Source of the DNA: a bacterium
GTDB lineage: Bacteria; Auribacterota; Tritonobacteria; UBA1439
Assembly (NCBI GenBank): GCA_028716845.1
Contig: JAQUPF010000003.1
Coordinates: 124,001 to 188,000 of the forward strand
Direction: 5' to 3'
Length of the DNA stretch: 64,000 nt
Shown here: positions 43,713 through 52,721 of the stretch, one piece after another
Layout of the letters: each line of letters begins with the position of its first letter
Numbering within the stretch: the first letter of the stretch is position 1
Translations under genes and position numbers: made by a program
The notes under the pieces: model-generated
Told to the model about the DNA's origin: nothing
What the model saw: only the letters and a program-made list of their open reading frames with translations
Database searches by the model: none

Positions 43713-45233
43713 TCAAACGCCTTTTCGCGATTTCAGCTGGTAGATATACATCGGCTCATCCTCCGCGATGTGCTCCTCGAAGGATGCCAGCAATGAATAT
43801 CTCCCGGTAAATTCCACGTCGTCATCTCTCCGCTCGTTCAGGATGAGCAGCACCCGCCGGTACGCCCCGCCCCGGATCCCGTCGTCGACCCGGCGGATGA
43901 CCTCCTCGATCGGCATGGACTGGGCGCTCTTGAATTCCCTCGTGTGGGCGGCATAGCTGCCGTAGCGCTCGCTCTCGACCTGGAACAGCCGCGAATGCGG
44001 CGGGGGGAGGAAGAGCGGTATCGCCTGGGCGGTGGTCGAGGGAAAGGCCGCGATGAGGACATCCTCCCCCACGTACCCGTGCTCCTTCAGGAAGGAGGCG
44101 GCCCTTTTCGCAGGCGAGAAGTCATACCGCAACTCATAATAGAACGCCTGGGCGGAACCGAGGAGCTGCAGCGAGAGCAGGAGGGTGAACAGCCGGGAGA
44201 GGGTTCCCTCCCTGAAAGGGATCTTCGGCCATGAGGCCGCGTCCCGGTAGCAGTCAGAGATCCATCGCGCGACGATGAATGACATGTAGATAAAGCCGAT
44301 ATGCCGCCGGGCGCCCGGGTACTTCAGCCAGAAGAGGGCCAGCAGGCCCGCGGTCGAGCAGCAGTAGATCGCCACGGGCATCCGCTTCTTCAGCAGGATC
44401 AGCAGCGACAGGCAGAAGAGCGGCGCCGCCACGAGCACGCATGCGGGGTTATGCACGAGCACCGATCCCCAGAAGTTGATCTCGAGCCTCGGGAAAAACG
44501 GGTGCCCCGAAACCGGGAGGAAGGCGAGCTGGAGCGCGTAACAGAGCTCCCTGAGCCGGGCGTGCGACAGCTCCCAGTGCCAGCCCGCCCAGACCTCTGC
44601 GCGCTCCTCCCGAGATATGGTCTGGCACATCGCCGCGGCGAGACCGAGGGCCATGAGGAGCAGGGCCGTCCTGACACCACCCGCGGACTGGGCATCGCCG
44701 GACCGCACCGCCTCGAAAAGGTAGGCGGCCGTCAGGACCGCGGCGACGATGATGCCGTGCACGTTCGTGTTCGCGAGGAGGAAGATCAGCGCCGCATAGG
44801 CGATCGGCCGCCTGAAACGATCATTGTAGAGTGCCGCGATCGCGACCAGGAAGAGCATCGAGAGGCCATACGTCCTCACGATGACGGCGTATTCATACAT
44901 GATGTAGTATCCGAAAATGAACAAGATCCGCTGGTGGCGCGGGAAGGGCGCATACCTCATGACAATGAGGACGATGCACAGGATGGTGGCGAAGTTGAAC
45001 GCCTGTGCCGACCGGAAGTCAAGCCCCGACCTGGCGAGCGGGTAGGCCATGTAGAACCACAACCCCGGCGTTCCCTCCCGGTTCATCTGGCGCACCACGG
45101 AGAGGAATGTCGGGCTGTCCCGCGCGATGAGCCAGCCCTGGGCCTCATCCCTCCAGGGCTCGTGGTGAACGAGCATGATCAGCGCGAGGAGAGAGAAAAG
45201 GGCTATGCACGCATATTCCGACTTGTGGCGCAC
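43713..45233 (-). CDS. GT-C-like membrane glycosyltransferase
   Basis: 506 aa. Helix 1 (YACIALFSLLALIMLVHH) is followed by EPWRDEAQGWLIARD, with the Asp-Glu pair of the catalytic loop, then NREGTPGLWFYMAYPLA. Roughly ten helices reach residue 360. A soluble tail (FSPAKRAASFLKEHG) is typical of bacterial GT39 relatives. It follows the B12-radical SAM stop by 9 bases and is surely co-transcribed with it. Likely transfers a polyprenyl-phosphate sugar to an acceptor modified by the neighbour (inference). Confidence 0.85.
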   Translation of the reverse strand: MRHKSEYACIALFSLLALIMLVHHEPWRDEAQGWLIARDSPTFLSVVRQMNREGTPGLWFYMAYPLARSGLDFRSAQAFNFATILCIVLIVMRYAPFPRHQRILFIFGYYIMYEYAVIVRTYGLSMLFLVAIAALYNDRFRRPIAYAALIFLLANTNVHGIIVAAVLTAAYLFEAVRSGDAQSAGGVRTALLLMALGLAAAMCQTISREERAEVWAGWHWELSHARLRELCYALQLAFLPVSGHPFFPRLEINFWGSVLVHNPACVLVAAPLFCLSLLILLKKRMPVAIYCCSTAGLLALFWLKYPGARRHIGFIYMSFIVARWISDCYRDAASWPKIPFREGTLSRLFTLLLSLQLLGSAQAFYYELRYDFSPAKRAASFLKEHGYVGEDVLIAAFPSTTAQAIPLFLPPPHSRLFQVESERYGSYAAHTREFKSAQSMPIEEVIRRVDDGIRGGAYRRVLLILNERRDDDVEFTGRYSLLASFEEHIAEDEPMYIYQLKSRKGV

Positions 45234-45242
45234 GGCGGCTCC

Positions 45243-46736
45243 CTACTCCGGTTGGGCGCGCCCTCGGCGTCGCGCCTGCGGCGTTCCATGCGCGGGCCGC
45301 CGCTTGTCCGGCCTGCGCATCAGCTCTTTGATGATGGAAACGAACCGGCGCGCGAGCACCTTGATGCCGAAATGGCGGATCAGGGCGAACATCTTCAGGG
45401 GGGCCAGATGCATGATGAGAAGGCCGATTTTCTGCTCGCGCTGGAGATCCTCCGGCGATAGCCCGTTGACCTCCATCACGCCCCCGTCGTAGCGCCTGTA
45501 TCGGCTGTAATCCGTCGAGAGAAGTTTCAGGCCGTGTAGTCCTTTCTTCGCCATCCCCAGAAGTTCGGTGCCGGGGTAGGGAGTCGCAATGGAGAACGAC
45601 GAGTAGCGCACCTCGGGGATGCTCCTGACGAACCATGCCGTGCGGCGTATCGTTTGGCGCGTCTCACCGGGCAGCCCCAGCATGGCGAAGCTCTCCGTCT
45701 CTATTCCTACCTCGCGGCAGAGGCGATAGGCCTCCCTGATCTCCCCGAGCGTCACCCCCTTCTTCATGATGTCGAGGATGCGCTGGTCCCCGCTCTCGAT
45801 TCCCAGGGAGAGCCGCACGAAGCCGGCGCCTCTCAGAGATTCGAGGAGTTCGCGGTCAATCATGTTCACCCTGGTCATTCCCTCCCAGGTGATGTCCAGA
45901 TTCCTGGTCCTGATTCCGTCGCACAGCTCCAGGACCCAATCCCGCCGCAGCGTCAGCGTCGAATCGTTGAAGTAGAAATGGGGGATATGGAACCTCCTCC
46001 GCGCCTCCTCGATCTCGTCGAGGATGTTGTCGACGCTCCGCAGCCTGAACCGCTTTCCCAGGATGACATGGGCCGAGCAGAAGACGCACTGGAACGGGCA
46101 GCCCCGGGATGCGGTGATGGTGGTGGCGCGCCGCAATCCCCTGCCGGGGACATGGGTGGCGTAGGCATTGAGATCCAGCAGCTCACGCCTCGGGAAGGGG
46201 ATCGCGTCAAGGTCTTCGATAAAGGGGTGCCGCGTCGTTTTCCGGACCCGTCCCTCCTCCCTGTAGACGAGCCCGGGGACTTCCGCGAGCTCCCGCTCCC
46301 CCCGGAGGGCATCCACGAGGAGGGGCAGGCTCGCCTCGCTCTCGCCGAGCAGGGCGAAATCGAACGGGAAGCCGAGGTCGTCCGCTCCGGTCCCGGAAAC
46401 ATGCGGCCCCCCGATGACGATGGGCAGGTTGGGCAGCGCCTTCTTCACCTCCCCGCAAAAGTCGACGGCGATCGCGTACGCCGGCGTCGTGGTTGTCACA
46501 CCGAGGAGATCGGGGCGGGCGCGGATGATCCGTCCCACCTCCTCCCGAAGAGACAAGCCGGCGGGCTCCAGGTCCATGATTTCCACTTCCTCTCCCGCCC
46601 GGAAGAGGGAGGCGGCGAGATAGCAGACGCCGACGGGAGGCAGGAAGAGCTTCTTCGAGGCGATGTCGGCGAATGAGCCATGGACGGAGGACCACGACGG
46701 CTGGACGAGAATCACTCTTGTATTATTCGCAGTCAT
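45243..46736 (-). CDS. B12-binding-domain radical SAM enzyme
   Basis: 497 aa. VILVQPSWSSVHGSFAD, LPPVGVCYLAASLFRAG, VTTTTPAYAIAVDF and GGPHVSGTGADD near residue 110 form the cobalamin-type domain. CxxxCxxC (GCPFQCVFC) is at about 213, then FNDSTLTLRRDWV, LGIESGDQRIL and FAMLGLPGETRQTI. The C-terminal helical part (LLIMHLAPLKMFALIRHFG) lacks a clear FYLRP motif. There is no ribosome site before ATG 46736. A GTG at 46715 is an alternative. First gene of a two-gene operon with a GT-C protein. Confidence 0.88.
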   Translation of the reverse strand: MTANNTRVILVQPSWSSVHGSFADIASKKLFLPPVGVCYLAASLFRAGEEVEIMDLEPAGLSLREEVGRIIRARPDLLGVTTTTPAYAIAVDFCGEVKKALPNLPIVIGGPHVSGTGADDLGFPFDFALLGESEASLPLLVDALRGERELAEVPGLVYREEGRVRKTTRHPFIEDLDAIPFPRRELLDLNAYATHVPGRGLRRATTITASRGCPFQCVFCSAHVILGKRFRLRSVDNILDEIEEARRRFHIPHFYFNDSTLTLRRDWVLELCDGIRTRNLDITWEGMTRVNMIDRELLESLRGAGFVRLSLGIESGDQRILDIMKKGVTLGEIREAYRLCREVGIETESFAMLGLPGETRQTIRRTAWFVRSIPEVRYSSFSIATPYPGTELLGMAKKGLHGLKLLSTDYSRYRRYDGGVMEVNGLSPEDLQREQKIGLLIMHLAPLKMFALIRHFGIKVLARRFVSIIKELMRRPDKRRPAHGTPQARRRGRAQPE

Positions 46737-46759
46737 ATTCTATTGTGTATTCCCATGTG

Positions 46760-46789
46760 TTGACTTTGCATGTGTCCGATTGATTTAAA
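46760..46789 (+). promoter_or_regulatory. Promoter for the plus-strand operon at 46928
   Basis: TTGACT (46760-46765), 18-base spacer, TTTAAA (46784-46789) in a distinctly AT-rich 190-base divergent region. The leader to ATG 46928 would be about 130 bases. I see no riboswitch-like structure in it. Confidence 0.5.
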
Positions 46790-46927
46790 CTGATTAGCAC
46801 GTATGCTGAATGATGTCAACACGCCGTTTGGAGGCATGGCTTACCCCACCAGAATAATCGCAGGAAACGAGCATGAGTGTGTACATCGATGGTGCGAACG
46901 GTTGTCGTCACACATGAAACTCATTCC

Positions 46928-48406
46928 ATGAAAACGCTTTTTCTGCTCAAGGAAACCATGGTCCAGGACCGGCTGGGGATGATGTACCTCATCGGCTCGC
47001 TGAAGAAACACGGCAAGGCGGTCGATCTGCTCCTCACCGGAAGGTTGAATCGCGACAAGCTTGTCCAGAAGGTTGCAGCCATAAAGCCCGACATTATCGC
47101 CGTAAGCACCATGACGGGAGAGCACAACTACTACATCTCCTTGCTTGACCACCTCAAGAGACATCTGAATTTCTTTTCCGTCATGGGAGGCCCTCATCCC
47201 ACCTTTTCCCCGGAGATCGCCCTGCACAAGTGCGTCGACACGGCATGCATCGGGGAGGGCGAGGAGGCGATGGTCGAGCTGGTGGACAGGCTCGAAAAGA
47301 GGGAATCCGTCCATGACGTTGCCAATTTTGTCTTCTCGCTGAATGGCACACTCAAGATCAACCCGCCAAGAAGGCTCGTGGATGATCTCGATGAGATCCC
47401 CTTTCCCGACAGGGAACTTATCTACTCAAAGGACAGCCTTCTGAAGCGCGACAGGAAGAAATTCTTCTTCACCCTGAGGGGATGCCCTTTCCGTTGCGCA
47501 TACTGTTTCAACCATCTGTTCAGGCAAATCTACCGCGGGAAGGGACGCGTGATAAGAACCCGCTCGGTGACTAATTTCATGCAGGAGGTCAACGAGGTCA
47601 ACAGCACATACCCCACTGAGCTCCTGAACATATACGACGATAACTTCCTCCTCCACGACATCGAGTGGCTGAAGGAATTTGCTGAAAGGCTGCCGCGGGA
47701 AACAGGCCTGCCGTTCACGACGAACTTCAATCCCGTCCTCGTGACAGAGGAGAAGATCCAACTCCTGAAAAAGGCGGGCCTATCCTATGCCGCGATAGCC
47801 CTGGAAACCGCCGATGACGAGGTCAACAAGAATATCCTGAAAAGGGCCCCCATCAGAAATCATCTCGAAAAAACCGCCCGTCTTCTCCACAAGTACCACA
47901 TCAAGTTCCAGGTGGACTGCCTCATCGGCCTGCCCGTGGACGACCCTCTGGAAAACGCCATTCGCACCATGGATTTCATGATTCAGATCAGGCCGACCTT
48001 CGCTCTCTCCAGCATCCTCTATCCGTATCCTAAAACTGATATATATAACTACGTCGTGGAAAAGGGGTACTACAAGCCGAGGGAGACGGGGACACGCGGC
48101 AGGGTCTTTACCAGGAATTATTCCGTCCTTGATTTTGGTGATCCCAAGATCGACGTCAAGATCGCGCGACTGCATAAACTATGGGGCATTACAATCAGTC
48201 ACCCCTTCATTCTGAGAAGGATTACTAGGATACTCATCAACCTCCCGCTTTTGAAATTGTACACGTACGTCTTCTGGGCGTGGCACGGCATCTCCTACCG
48301 TTTTCGGCTTGCCGTCACCTCATCATCCTTCCGCGACCTTCCTCTCTATGCCGTACGGTTGCTGGTTTTCCTCCGCGGGGTTGAAAAGAATGACGATCAA
48401 TGCTGA
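46928..48406 (+). CDS. B12-binding-domain radical SAM enzyme
   Basis: 492 aa. The N-terminal domain has LFLLKETMVQDRLGMMYLIG, AVSTMTGEHNYYISLL and GGPHPTFSPE near residue 88. CxxxCxxC (GCPFRCAYC) is at about 186, then IYDDNFLLHDIEWL, ALETADDEV and CLIGLPVDDPLEN. The C-terminus is long, aromatic and basic, without FYLRP. Lys, Asn and Ile are more frequent and the DNA is visibly less GC-rich than flanking genes, suggesting separate origin. ATG 46928 is chosen over 46877. It overlaps the downstream methyltransferase gene by 17 bases. Confidence 0.88.
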   Translation: MKTLFLLKETMVQDRLGMMYLIGSLKKHGKAVDLLLTGRLNRDKLVQKVAAIKPDIIAVSTMTGEHNYYISLLDHLKRHLNFFSVMGGPHPTFSPEIALHKCVDTACIGEGEEAMVELVDRLEKRESVHDVANFVFSLNGTLKINPPRRLVDDLDEIPFPDRELIYSKDSLLKRDRKKFFFTLRGCPFRCAYCFNHLFRQIYRGKGRVIRTRSVTNFMQEVNEVNSTYPTELLNIYDDNFLLHDIEWLKEFAERLPRETGLPFTTNFNPVLVTEEKIQLLKKAGLSYAAIALETADDEVNKNILKRAPIRNHLEKTARLLHKYHIKFQVDCLIGLPVDDPLENAIRTMDFMIQIRPTFALSSILYPYPKTDIYNYVVEKGYYKPRETGTRGRVFTRNYSVLDFGDPKIDVKIARLHKLWGITISHPFILRRITRILINLPLLKLYTYVFWAWHGISYRFRLAVTSSSFRDLPLYAVRLLVFLRGVEKNDDQC

Positions 48407-49091
48407 GAAGTCCGCCACGGCAATGGAGTGGGAGGGGTTGTGGCGGCTTTCAAAAGACAAGTGGTTTCGCAACGCCCTCTATCAGGATAGAATCACCTAC
48501 ATACTGAAGGAGTGGTTCCTCGGCCGAATTGTCCTCGACATCGGCTGCGGCACCGGTGATTATCTCACCAGGCTCGGGGACGTCTGCAGCCCCGTCGGCC
48601 TCGACATATCGATCGAGGCCCTGCGGCTCGCGCCGGGACGCCGGGTACTCGGCTCCGCCGAACGCCTGCCGTTCAGGTCGGGCTCGATCGGCGGCGTCTT
48701 CAGCATCGGGACGTTCCACTGCCTCCCCCGCCCCGAGGCGATGCTGGCGGAGGCGCGCAGGGTCCTCCGGGACGACGGCCTCCTCGTCCTCGTCGTGCCG
48801 AGCGCGCACTCCATCCCAGCCCTCTTGAGAAGATGTTTTGGCCGCATTCTCCGTCCCATTTTCAGATTCCTCGAGGAAGACGCGATTCCCGAGACGCACC
48901 GGCTCTTCAGCCCAAGGGTGCTCGACAGCCTGCTCGCTGAAAACGGGTACCGCACCATCGACGTCGAGATGCTCCACATCGGCTACGCCTTCAAGAGCCC
49001 GCTCATCCGCCTGCCGCTGCGACTGGTCGAGAAACTCGGCCTCCGCCGCATGGCCGAGGAAATCGTGGCGGTGTGCAGGCCGGTCCCATGA
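48390..49091 (+). CDS. Class I SAM-dependent methyltransferase (type 11)
   Basis: 233 aa. IVLDIGCGTGDYLTRLGD is motif I near residue 45, with VGLDISIEALRLA motif II, and GVFSIGTFHCLPRPEAMLAEARRV and LLVLVVPSAHSIPAL completing the fold. C-terminal ETHRLFSPRVLDSLLAENGY resembles methyltransferases of O-antigen clusters. ATG 48390 lies inside the end of the radical SAM gene and fits coupled expression. Composition returns to high GC part-way through, marking the right edge of the lower-GC patch. Confidence 0.87.
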   Translation: MTINAEKSATAMEWEGLWRLSKDKWFRNALYQDRITYILKEWFLGRIVLDIGCGTGDYLTRLGDVCSPVGLDISIEALRLAPGRRVLGSAERLPFRSGSIGGVFSIGTFHCLPRPEAMLAEARRVLRDDGLLVLVVPSAHSIPALLRRCFGRILRPIFRFLEEDAIPETHRLFSPRVLDSLLAENGYRTIDVEMLHIGYAFKSPLIRLPLRLVEKLGLRRMAEEIVAVCRPVP

Positions 49092-49107
49092 ACCTCCGGA
49101 GTCACGG

Positions 49108-49827
49108 GTGAGCACGCTCCGCGAGAAATGGCACGCGGCTGTGAGCATGTGGCGAACGCCCGGCTATCCCCCCCTGCCCGCGGCGATCCTGCGGCTCTGC
49201 CGCCTGTACGCGGCCTGCGACGAGGATGAGATCTGCGCGGCCCTCCATCAGTGGGCCCGCGAGGGGATCAGGACGACCGTGTTTGTGACGGGGGCCTTCA
49301 TGGAGCGGAAGGGAGAGCGGTGCGTTGCGCTCGCGAAGGCGGGGTGCGAGCTCGGCCTCCACGGCTACCGCCATCTCTCACCAGGGAGGATCGCGCCACA
49401 TCGTTTCGAGGCGGACCTCGCCAGTTGCGTGCGGGCGTTCAAACGGAGGGGGATCCATGCCTCCGGCTACAGGGCGCCGCACCTCTCCTTCCCCGCATCC
49501 CTCTATCCGGTCCTCCGGCGGATGGGCATCCGCTATTCATCCTCCCGCCTCTGCCAGCATGACCGGGCGGAGCCGATGGAGCAGTGCATCTCGTTCATGG
49601 ACGTGCCGATGCTTCTGCACCTCCCATCGGAGAACGCCGTTCTCGACGCCCTGCGGCAGCACTTCGCCGAAGGGAAGATTCTCTGCCTCCACCCGTACGG
49701 CCTGCTCGGACGCCGCCGCCATCTCGTGCGACGGCTTCTCGTTGACAGCGGGCTCAGGGCGGTTACAATAGCCGAAAAACTGGACGGCGGAAAGGGCATG
49801 TGCATCTCGGTCGACTTCGGATTCTAG
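49108..49827 (+). CDS. NodB-like polysaccharide deacetylase homologue
   Basis: 239 aa from GTG 49108, 16 bases after the methyltransferase stop. TTVFVTGAFMERKGE and the metal-binding GLHGYRHLSPG (His-x3-His type) are intact, and GYRAPHLSFP matches motif 3. Motif 1, normally TFDDG, reads AACDEDE, so the catalytic Asp arrangement is atypical. ILCLHPYGL near the C-terminus supplies the last His. There is no signal peptide, so it would act in the cytoplasm on a lipid-linked or nucleotide-linked N-acetyl sugar (compare ArnD), but activity is uncertain. Confidence 0.82.
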   Translation: MSTLREKWHAAVSMWRTPGYPPLPAAILRLCRLYAACDEDEICAALHQWAREGIRTTVFVTGAFMERKGERCVALAKAGCELGLHGYRHLSPGRIAPHRFEADLASCVRAFKRRGIHASGYRAPHLSFPASLYPVLRRMGIRYSSSRLCQHDRAEPMEQCISFMDVPMLLHLPSENAVLDALRQHFAEGKILCLHPYGLLGRRRHLVRRLLVDSGLRAVTIAEKLDGGKGMCISVDFGF

Positions 49828-49837
49828 GACCCCGCTG

Positions 49838-50542
49838 ATGAAACTCTCCGTCATCATCCCCTGCTACAACGAGAAGGACACGGTCCTCGATATCGCGCGG
49901 AAGGTCATCGCGGTCGAAATCCCGGCCGAGAAGGAGATCATCGTCGTGGACGACTGCTCGACCGACGGCTCCGGCGAGCTCATCCGCGATGCATTGGATG
50001 GGTTGGCGACGGTCATCCGCCACGAGCGGAACAGGGGGAAGGGGGCGGCGATACGGACGGGGCTCGCCCGAGCGGCCGGCGACTACGTCATCATCCAGGA
50101 CGCCGACCTGGAACTCGACCCCGAGGACTACCGCCTGTTGCTCGAGCCGGTCCGCCGGGGGATCGCGGACGTTGTCTTCGGGACCCGGATGATCAACTAC
50201 GACTACCACCACACCATCCAGGGATCGAGCGCCGACCGGGCGGTCTTCCTCGCGAGCATCGTCCTCAACTTCACGGTCAACCTGCTCTTCACCGCGACCC
50301 TCACGGACGTCATGATCGGTTACAAACTGATCCGGACGGACATCTTCAGGTCGCTCGACATCCGGTCCGACGGTTTCGACATCGAGGTGGAGATCGCCGC
50401 CAAGCTCCTCCGGCGCGGCCACCGCATCCACGAGGTGCCGGTGCGGTACTACCCGCGGCGGTTCGACGAGGGGAAGAAGATTGGCTGGCGGGACGTCCCG
50501 CGGATCTTCTGGTCGCTCCTGCGGTACAGATTCCGGGGGTAG
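49838..50542 (+). CDS. Family 2 glycosyltransferase, dolichol-phosphate-mannose-synthase type
   Basis: 234 aa. LSVIIPCYNEKDTVLDI, IIVVDDCSTDGSGELI, RNRGKGAAIRTGL and IIQDADLELDPEDYRLL define the GT-A fold with its DxD-like metal site. DVMIGYKLIRTDI and EVPVRYYPRRFDEGKKI are highly typical of this family. No membrane anchor. It would charge polyprenyl phosphate with a hexose. It ends the radical SAM / methyltransferase / deacetylase / GT2 operon (10-base gap), an arrangement reminiscent of making a modified lipid-phosphate sugar. Confidence 0.92.
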   Translation: MKLSVIIPCYNEKDTVLDIARKVIAVEIPAEKEIIVVDDCSTDGSGELIRDALDGLATVIRHERNRGKGAAIRTGLARAAGDYVIIQDADLELDPEDYRLLLEPVRRGIADVVFGTRMINYDYHHTIQGSSADRAVFLASIVLNFTVNLLFTATLTDVMIGYKLIRTDIFRSLDIRSDGFDIEVEIAAKLLRRGHRIHEVPVRYYPRRFDEGKKIGWRDVPRIFWSLLRYRFRG

Positions 50543-50723
50543 GCCGTCCCGCCTCGCGTTGCCATGTGCCGTGCCGGTTGCCGGTATCGCCGCTTTGCAC
50601 ATGTCTGCCCCCTCGGAAGCGGCAAGAACTCGCGGCAGGATTGGGGGACATCGCCAAGAGCGATTCCGGCAATCCCCGTATATCATCGCTCTTTGAACAG
50701 CGCCGCCGAGGGACAGCGGGACA
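50543..50723. other. Convergent gap, no clear terminator
   Basis: 181 bases between the GT2 and membrane-protein stops. CATGTGC (50563-50569) and GCACATG (50597-50603) form a 7-bp inverted repeat with a long loop. No T-tract or coding signal is evident. Confidence 0.35.
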
Positions 50724-52466
50724 TTACGGGGATCTTCCGGTTGATCCCGGAATGGCGGCTTTCACGGCGGACCATATCCTCCGCAGTATGCCCGGCCGCG
50801 CGGGCGGCGGAGGACGCCTGCCACGCCGTGCGTCCTCGCTGAACATCGGCCAGAGCGGCTCGTACCAGACGCCCCACAAACACTCGTCGAAACCGAACGT
50901 CATGGGGACGATGCCGGGGAAATGCTCCTCGAGGAAGGCGAGGTCGGTGCCCGAACGCTCCCGCATCCGGAGGAACATGGGGCGCCGTCCCGTCAGGTCG
51001 CATATCCTGCGCACCTGGTGCAAACCCTCCTCGGAGTCCAGCGGCCAGGCCGCCACGTTGCACTGGTCGCGGGGGCCATAGAGCGTCTTCAGGTGGTAGA
51101 AGCCCCAGTCCGTGTGGACAAACACATAGCGCCCGGAGTAGCTGTTCAGCGCGCGATTCAGCGCCCCGAACCGGGGCACGAGCGCCATTGCCTGCTCGTC
51201 CTCCCATCCCCCAGGGGCCAGCCGGTTGAATTTGAAGAATTGCCAGAGGTTGAGGGCAATAAACGCGGCGAGCAGTGCGGCGACCATCGGATTCCCTTTC
51301 GATCTGGCGAGAACATAGACCATCGGCAAAATGATGAACGGGTACCCTGGCACCAGATGGTGCATGTGAACGGCCGCGGGTGCGAACGCGACCACAAGAA
51401 CATAAAGAAGAATGGCGACCATGTTCACCGCAATGAAACCGATGGGTTCACGCCGGCGGCGCAGCACGACGGTGCCGCAGCCAAGCCATGAAACGATACA
51501 CGCCAGCAGAAGAACGCCGCTGAGCGAGACGGTCCTTTCAATCCTGAAATACATGTTTGCGCTCTGGAGCGGGTTGGTGAAGTACCTCGATATATAAACG
51601 AACTGATTCCACGGAGTGTAATCTGTCTGATGGTGCTCCACCCAATCCCTTAAAATGATTTCGGAAATTTCGTAATAGCGCTTATCCCCCATCCTGACCC
51701 TCGCGTTCAGCAACACGCCGACCAGTACGCCGGTGACGAGGATCGCACCCGTTGCGTGCGCCAGAAACCGCCTCTGCACGGATGGGCGGGCCATCGCAGT
51801 GCGATCCCGGGCGATATGATAGAGCACGAACAGAGGGATGATCGGCAGAAAGAATAGGAATGAAAGTTTGATCCAAATGCCCATCGCAACAAGGAGCACA
51901 CTGGAGAGGATGTAGCGCAGGGCGCGTGCACGCCCCGCCGCCAGGGCGTCCACCCATTTCCCCGTCATCGCGATGATCAGCAGGATGCATACAATCTGCC
52001 ATGCCGAAGGGCCTGAATCGATGACGTGCTGGTTCGAGTACGGCATGAAGAGCAGCATGAACAGGAAGGTCTTGAATGTGCCATATCCGCAGAGCCTCCC
52101 GACTATTACCGCCTCGATGCCGAGCGCAATCACTCCGAGGAGCCGGATGGAATGCGGCGATGGCCAGATGATGAAGAGGGGATAATAGAGCCATGAAGTG
52201 ATGCTCCCCACATACGAATAGCTCCGCAGGGGGAGGTACCAGTTGAACACCGGCGCCAGATCATAATACCTCGAGAGCCAGTGCAACCGGTTGAGCGGAT
52301 AGTATGTCCAGGCGATGTTGCTGTAATAACAATAGAAATCGTCACGGAGCGGGATTCCACGGTACAGAAAAACGATCCCGAGGGACAGAGCGACAATGGC
52401 ACATCCGCATGCGGTGCGCCCCGGCCATTCCCCCCTCGCCGAAACCGGAACAGGCTCACACTTCAC
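50724..52466 (-). CDS. GT-C-like membrane protein, paralogue of the one at 54101
   Basis: 580 aa from GTG 52466. After helix 1 comes IPLRDDFYCYYSNIAW with an Asp pair, then YYPLNRL, and WPSPHSIRLLGVIALG. All recur in the protein at 54101-55759, as do LCGYGTFKTFL, the HTDWG loop near residue 450 and DQCNVAAWPL. About eleven helices plus a soluble tail. The pattern suits a GT-C glycosyltransferase with an unassigned acceptor. The C-terminal 40 residues are basic and proline-rich. Separated by 255 bases from the upstream GT2 fusion gene. Confidence 0.8.
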   Translation of the reverse strand: MKCEPVPVSARGEWPGRTACGCAIVALSLGIVFLYRGIPLRDDFYCYYSNIAWTYYPLNRLHWLSRYYDLAPVFNWYLPLRSYSYVGSITSWLYYPLFIIWPSPHSIRLLGVIALGIEAVIVGRLCGYGTFKTFLFMLLFMPYSNQHVIDSGPSAWQIVCILLIIAMTGKWVDALAAGRARALRYILSSVLLVAMGIWIKLSFLFFLPIIPLFVLYHIARDRTAMARPSVQRRFLAHATGAILVTGVLVGVLLNARVRMGDKRYYEISEIILRDWVEHHQTDYTPWNQFVYISRYFTNPLQSANMYFRIERTVSLSGVLLLACIVSWLGCGTVVLRRRREPIGFIAVNMVAILLYVLVVAFAPAAVHMHHLVPGYPFIILPMVYVLARSKGNPMVAALLAAFIALNLWQFFKFNRLAPGGWEDEQAMALVPRFGALNRALNSYSGRYVFVHTDWGFYHLKTLYGPRDQCNVAAWPLDSEEGLHQVRRICDLTGRRPMFLRMRERSGTDLAFLEEHFPGIVPMTFGFDECLWGVWYEPLWPMFSEDARRGRRPPPPARPGILRRIWSAVKAAIPGSTGRSP

Positions 52467-52721
52467 CGGATGCCACCTTTCCCAGGCCCTTCTCCCGTCA
52501 GAGCGTACATGACTCCGTCAGGGAATGCAATTCTGACGAGTCCTGACGAGTCCTGGTGTCCGAAGAACAGATCGCACGGGCAACTCCCTACGCCGCCCCG
52601 GCCGGCAATCGAACGGTTGAACCGCTTGAGAGCTGAATCAACGTCCCTCCCGCAACCTCCACCTGTCCGCTCCTGCTCGGCCGGTCCGGGAAGGACCGGA
52701 TCTCCGCGTCCCGTTTCCGTG
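52467..52721. other. Intergenic gap with a short tandem repeat
   Basis: 255 bases between two minus-strand genes. CTGACGAGTC occurs twice in tandem (52533-52542, 52543-52552) followed by CTGG. No promoter of good quality or coding signal is seen. Confidence 0.45.

Noticed and set aside
46790-46927. Cobalamin riboswitch upstream of the B12-radical SAM operon
   Set aside because: The leader has no B12-box-like segment or multi-stem structure that I can recognise. None of the other leaders is long enough.
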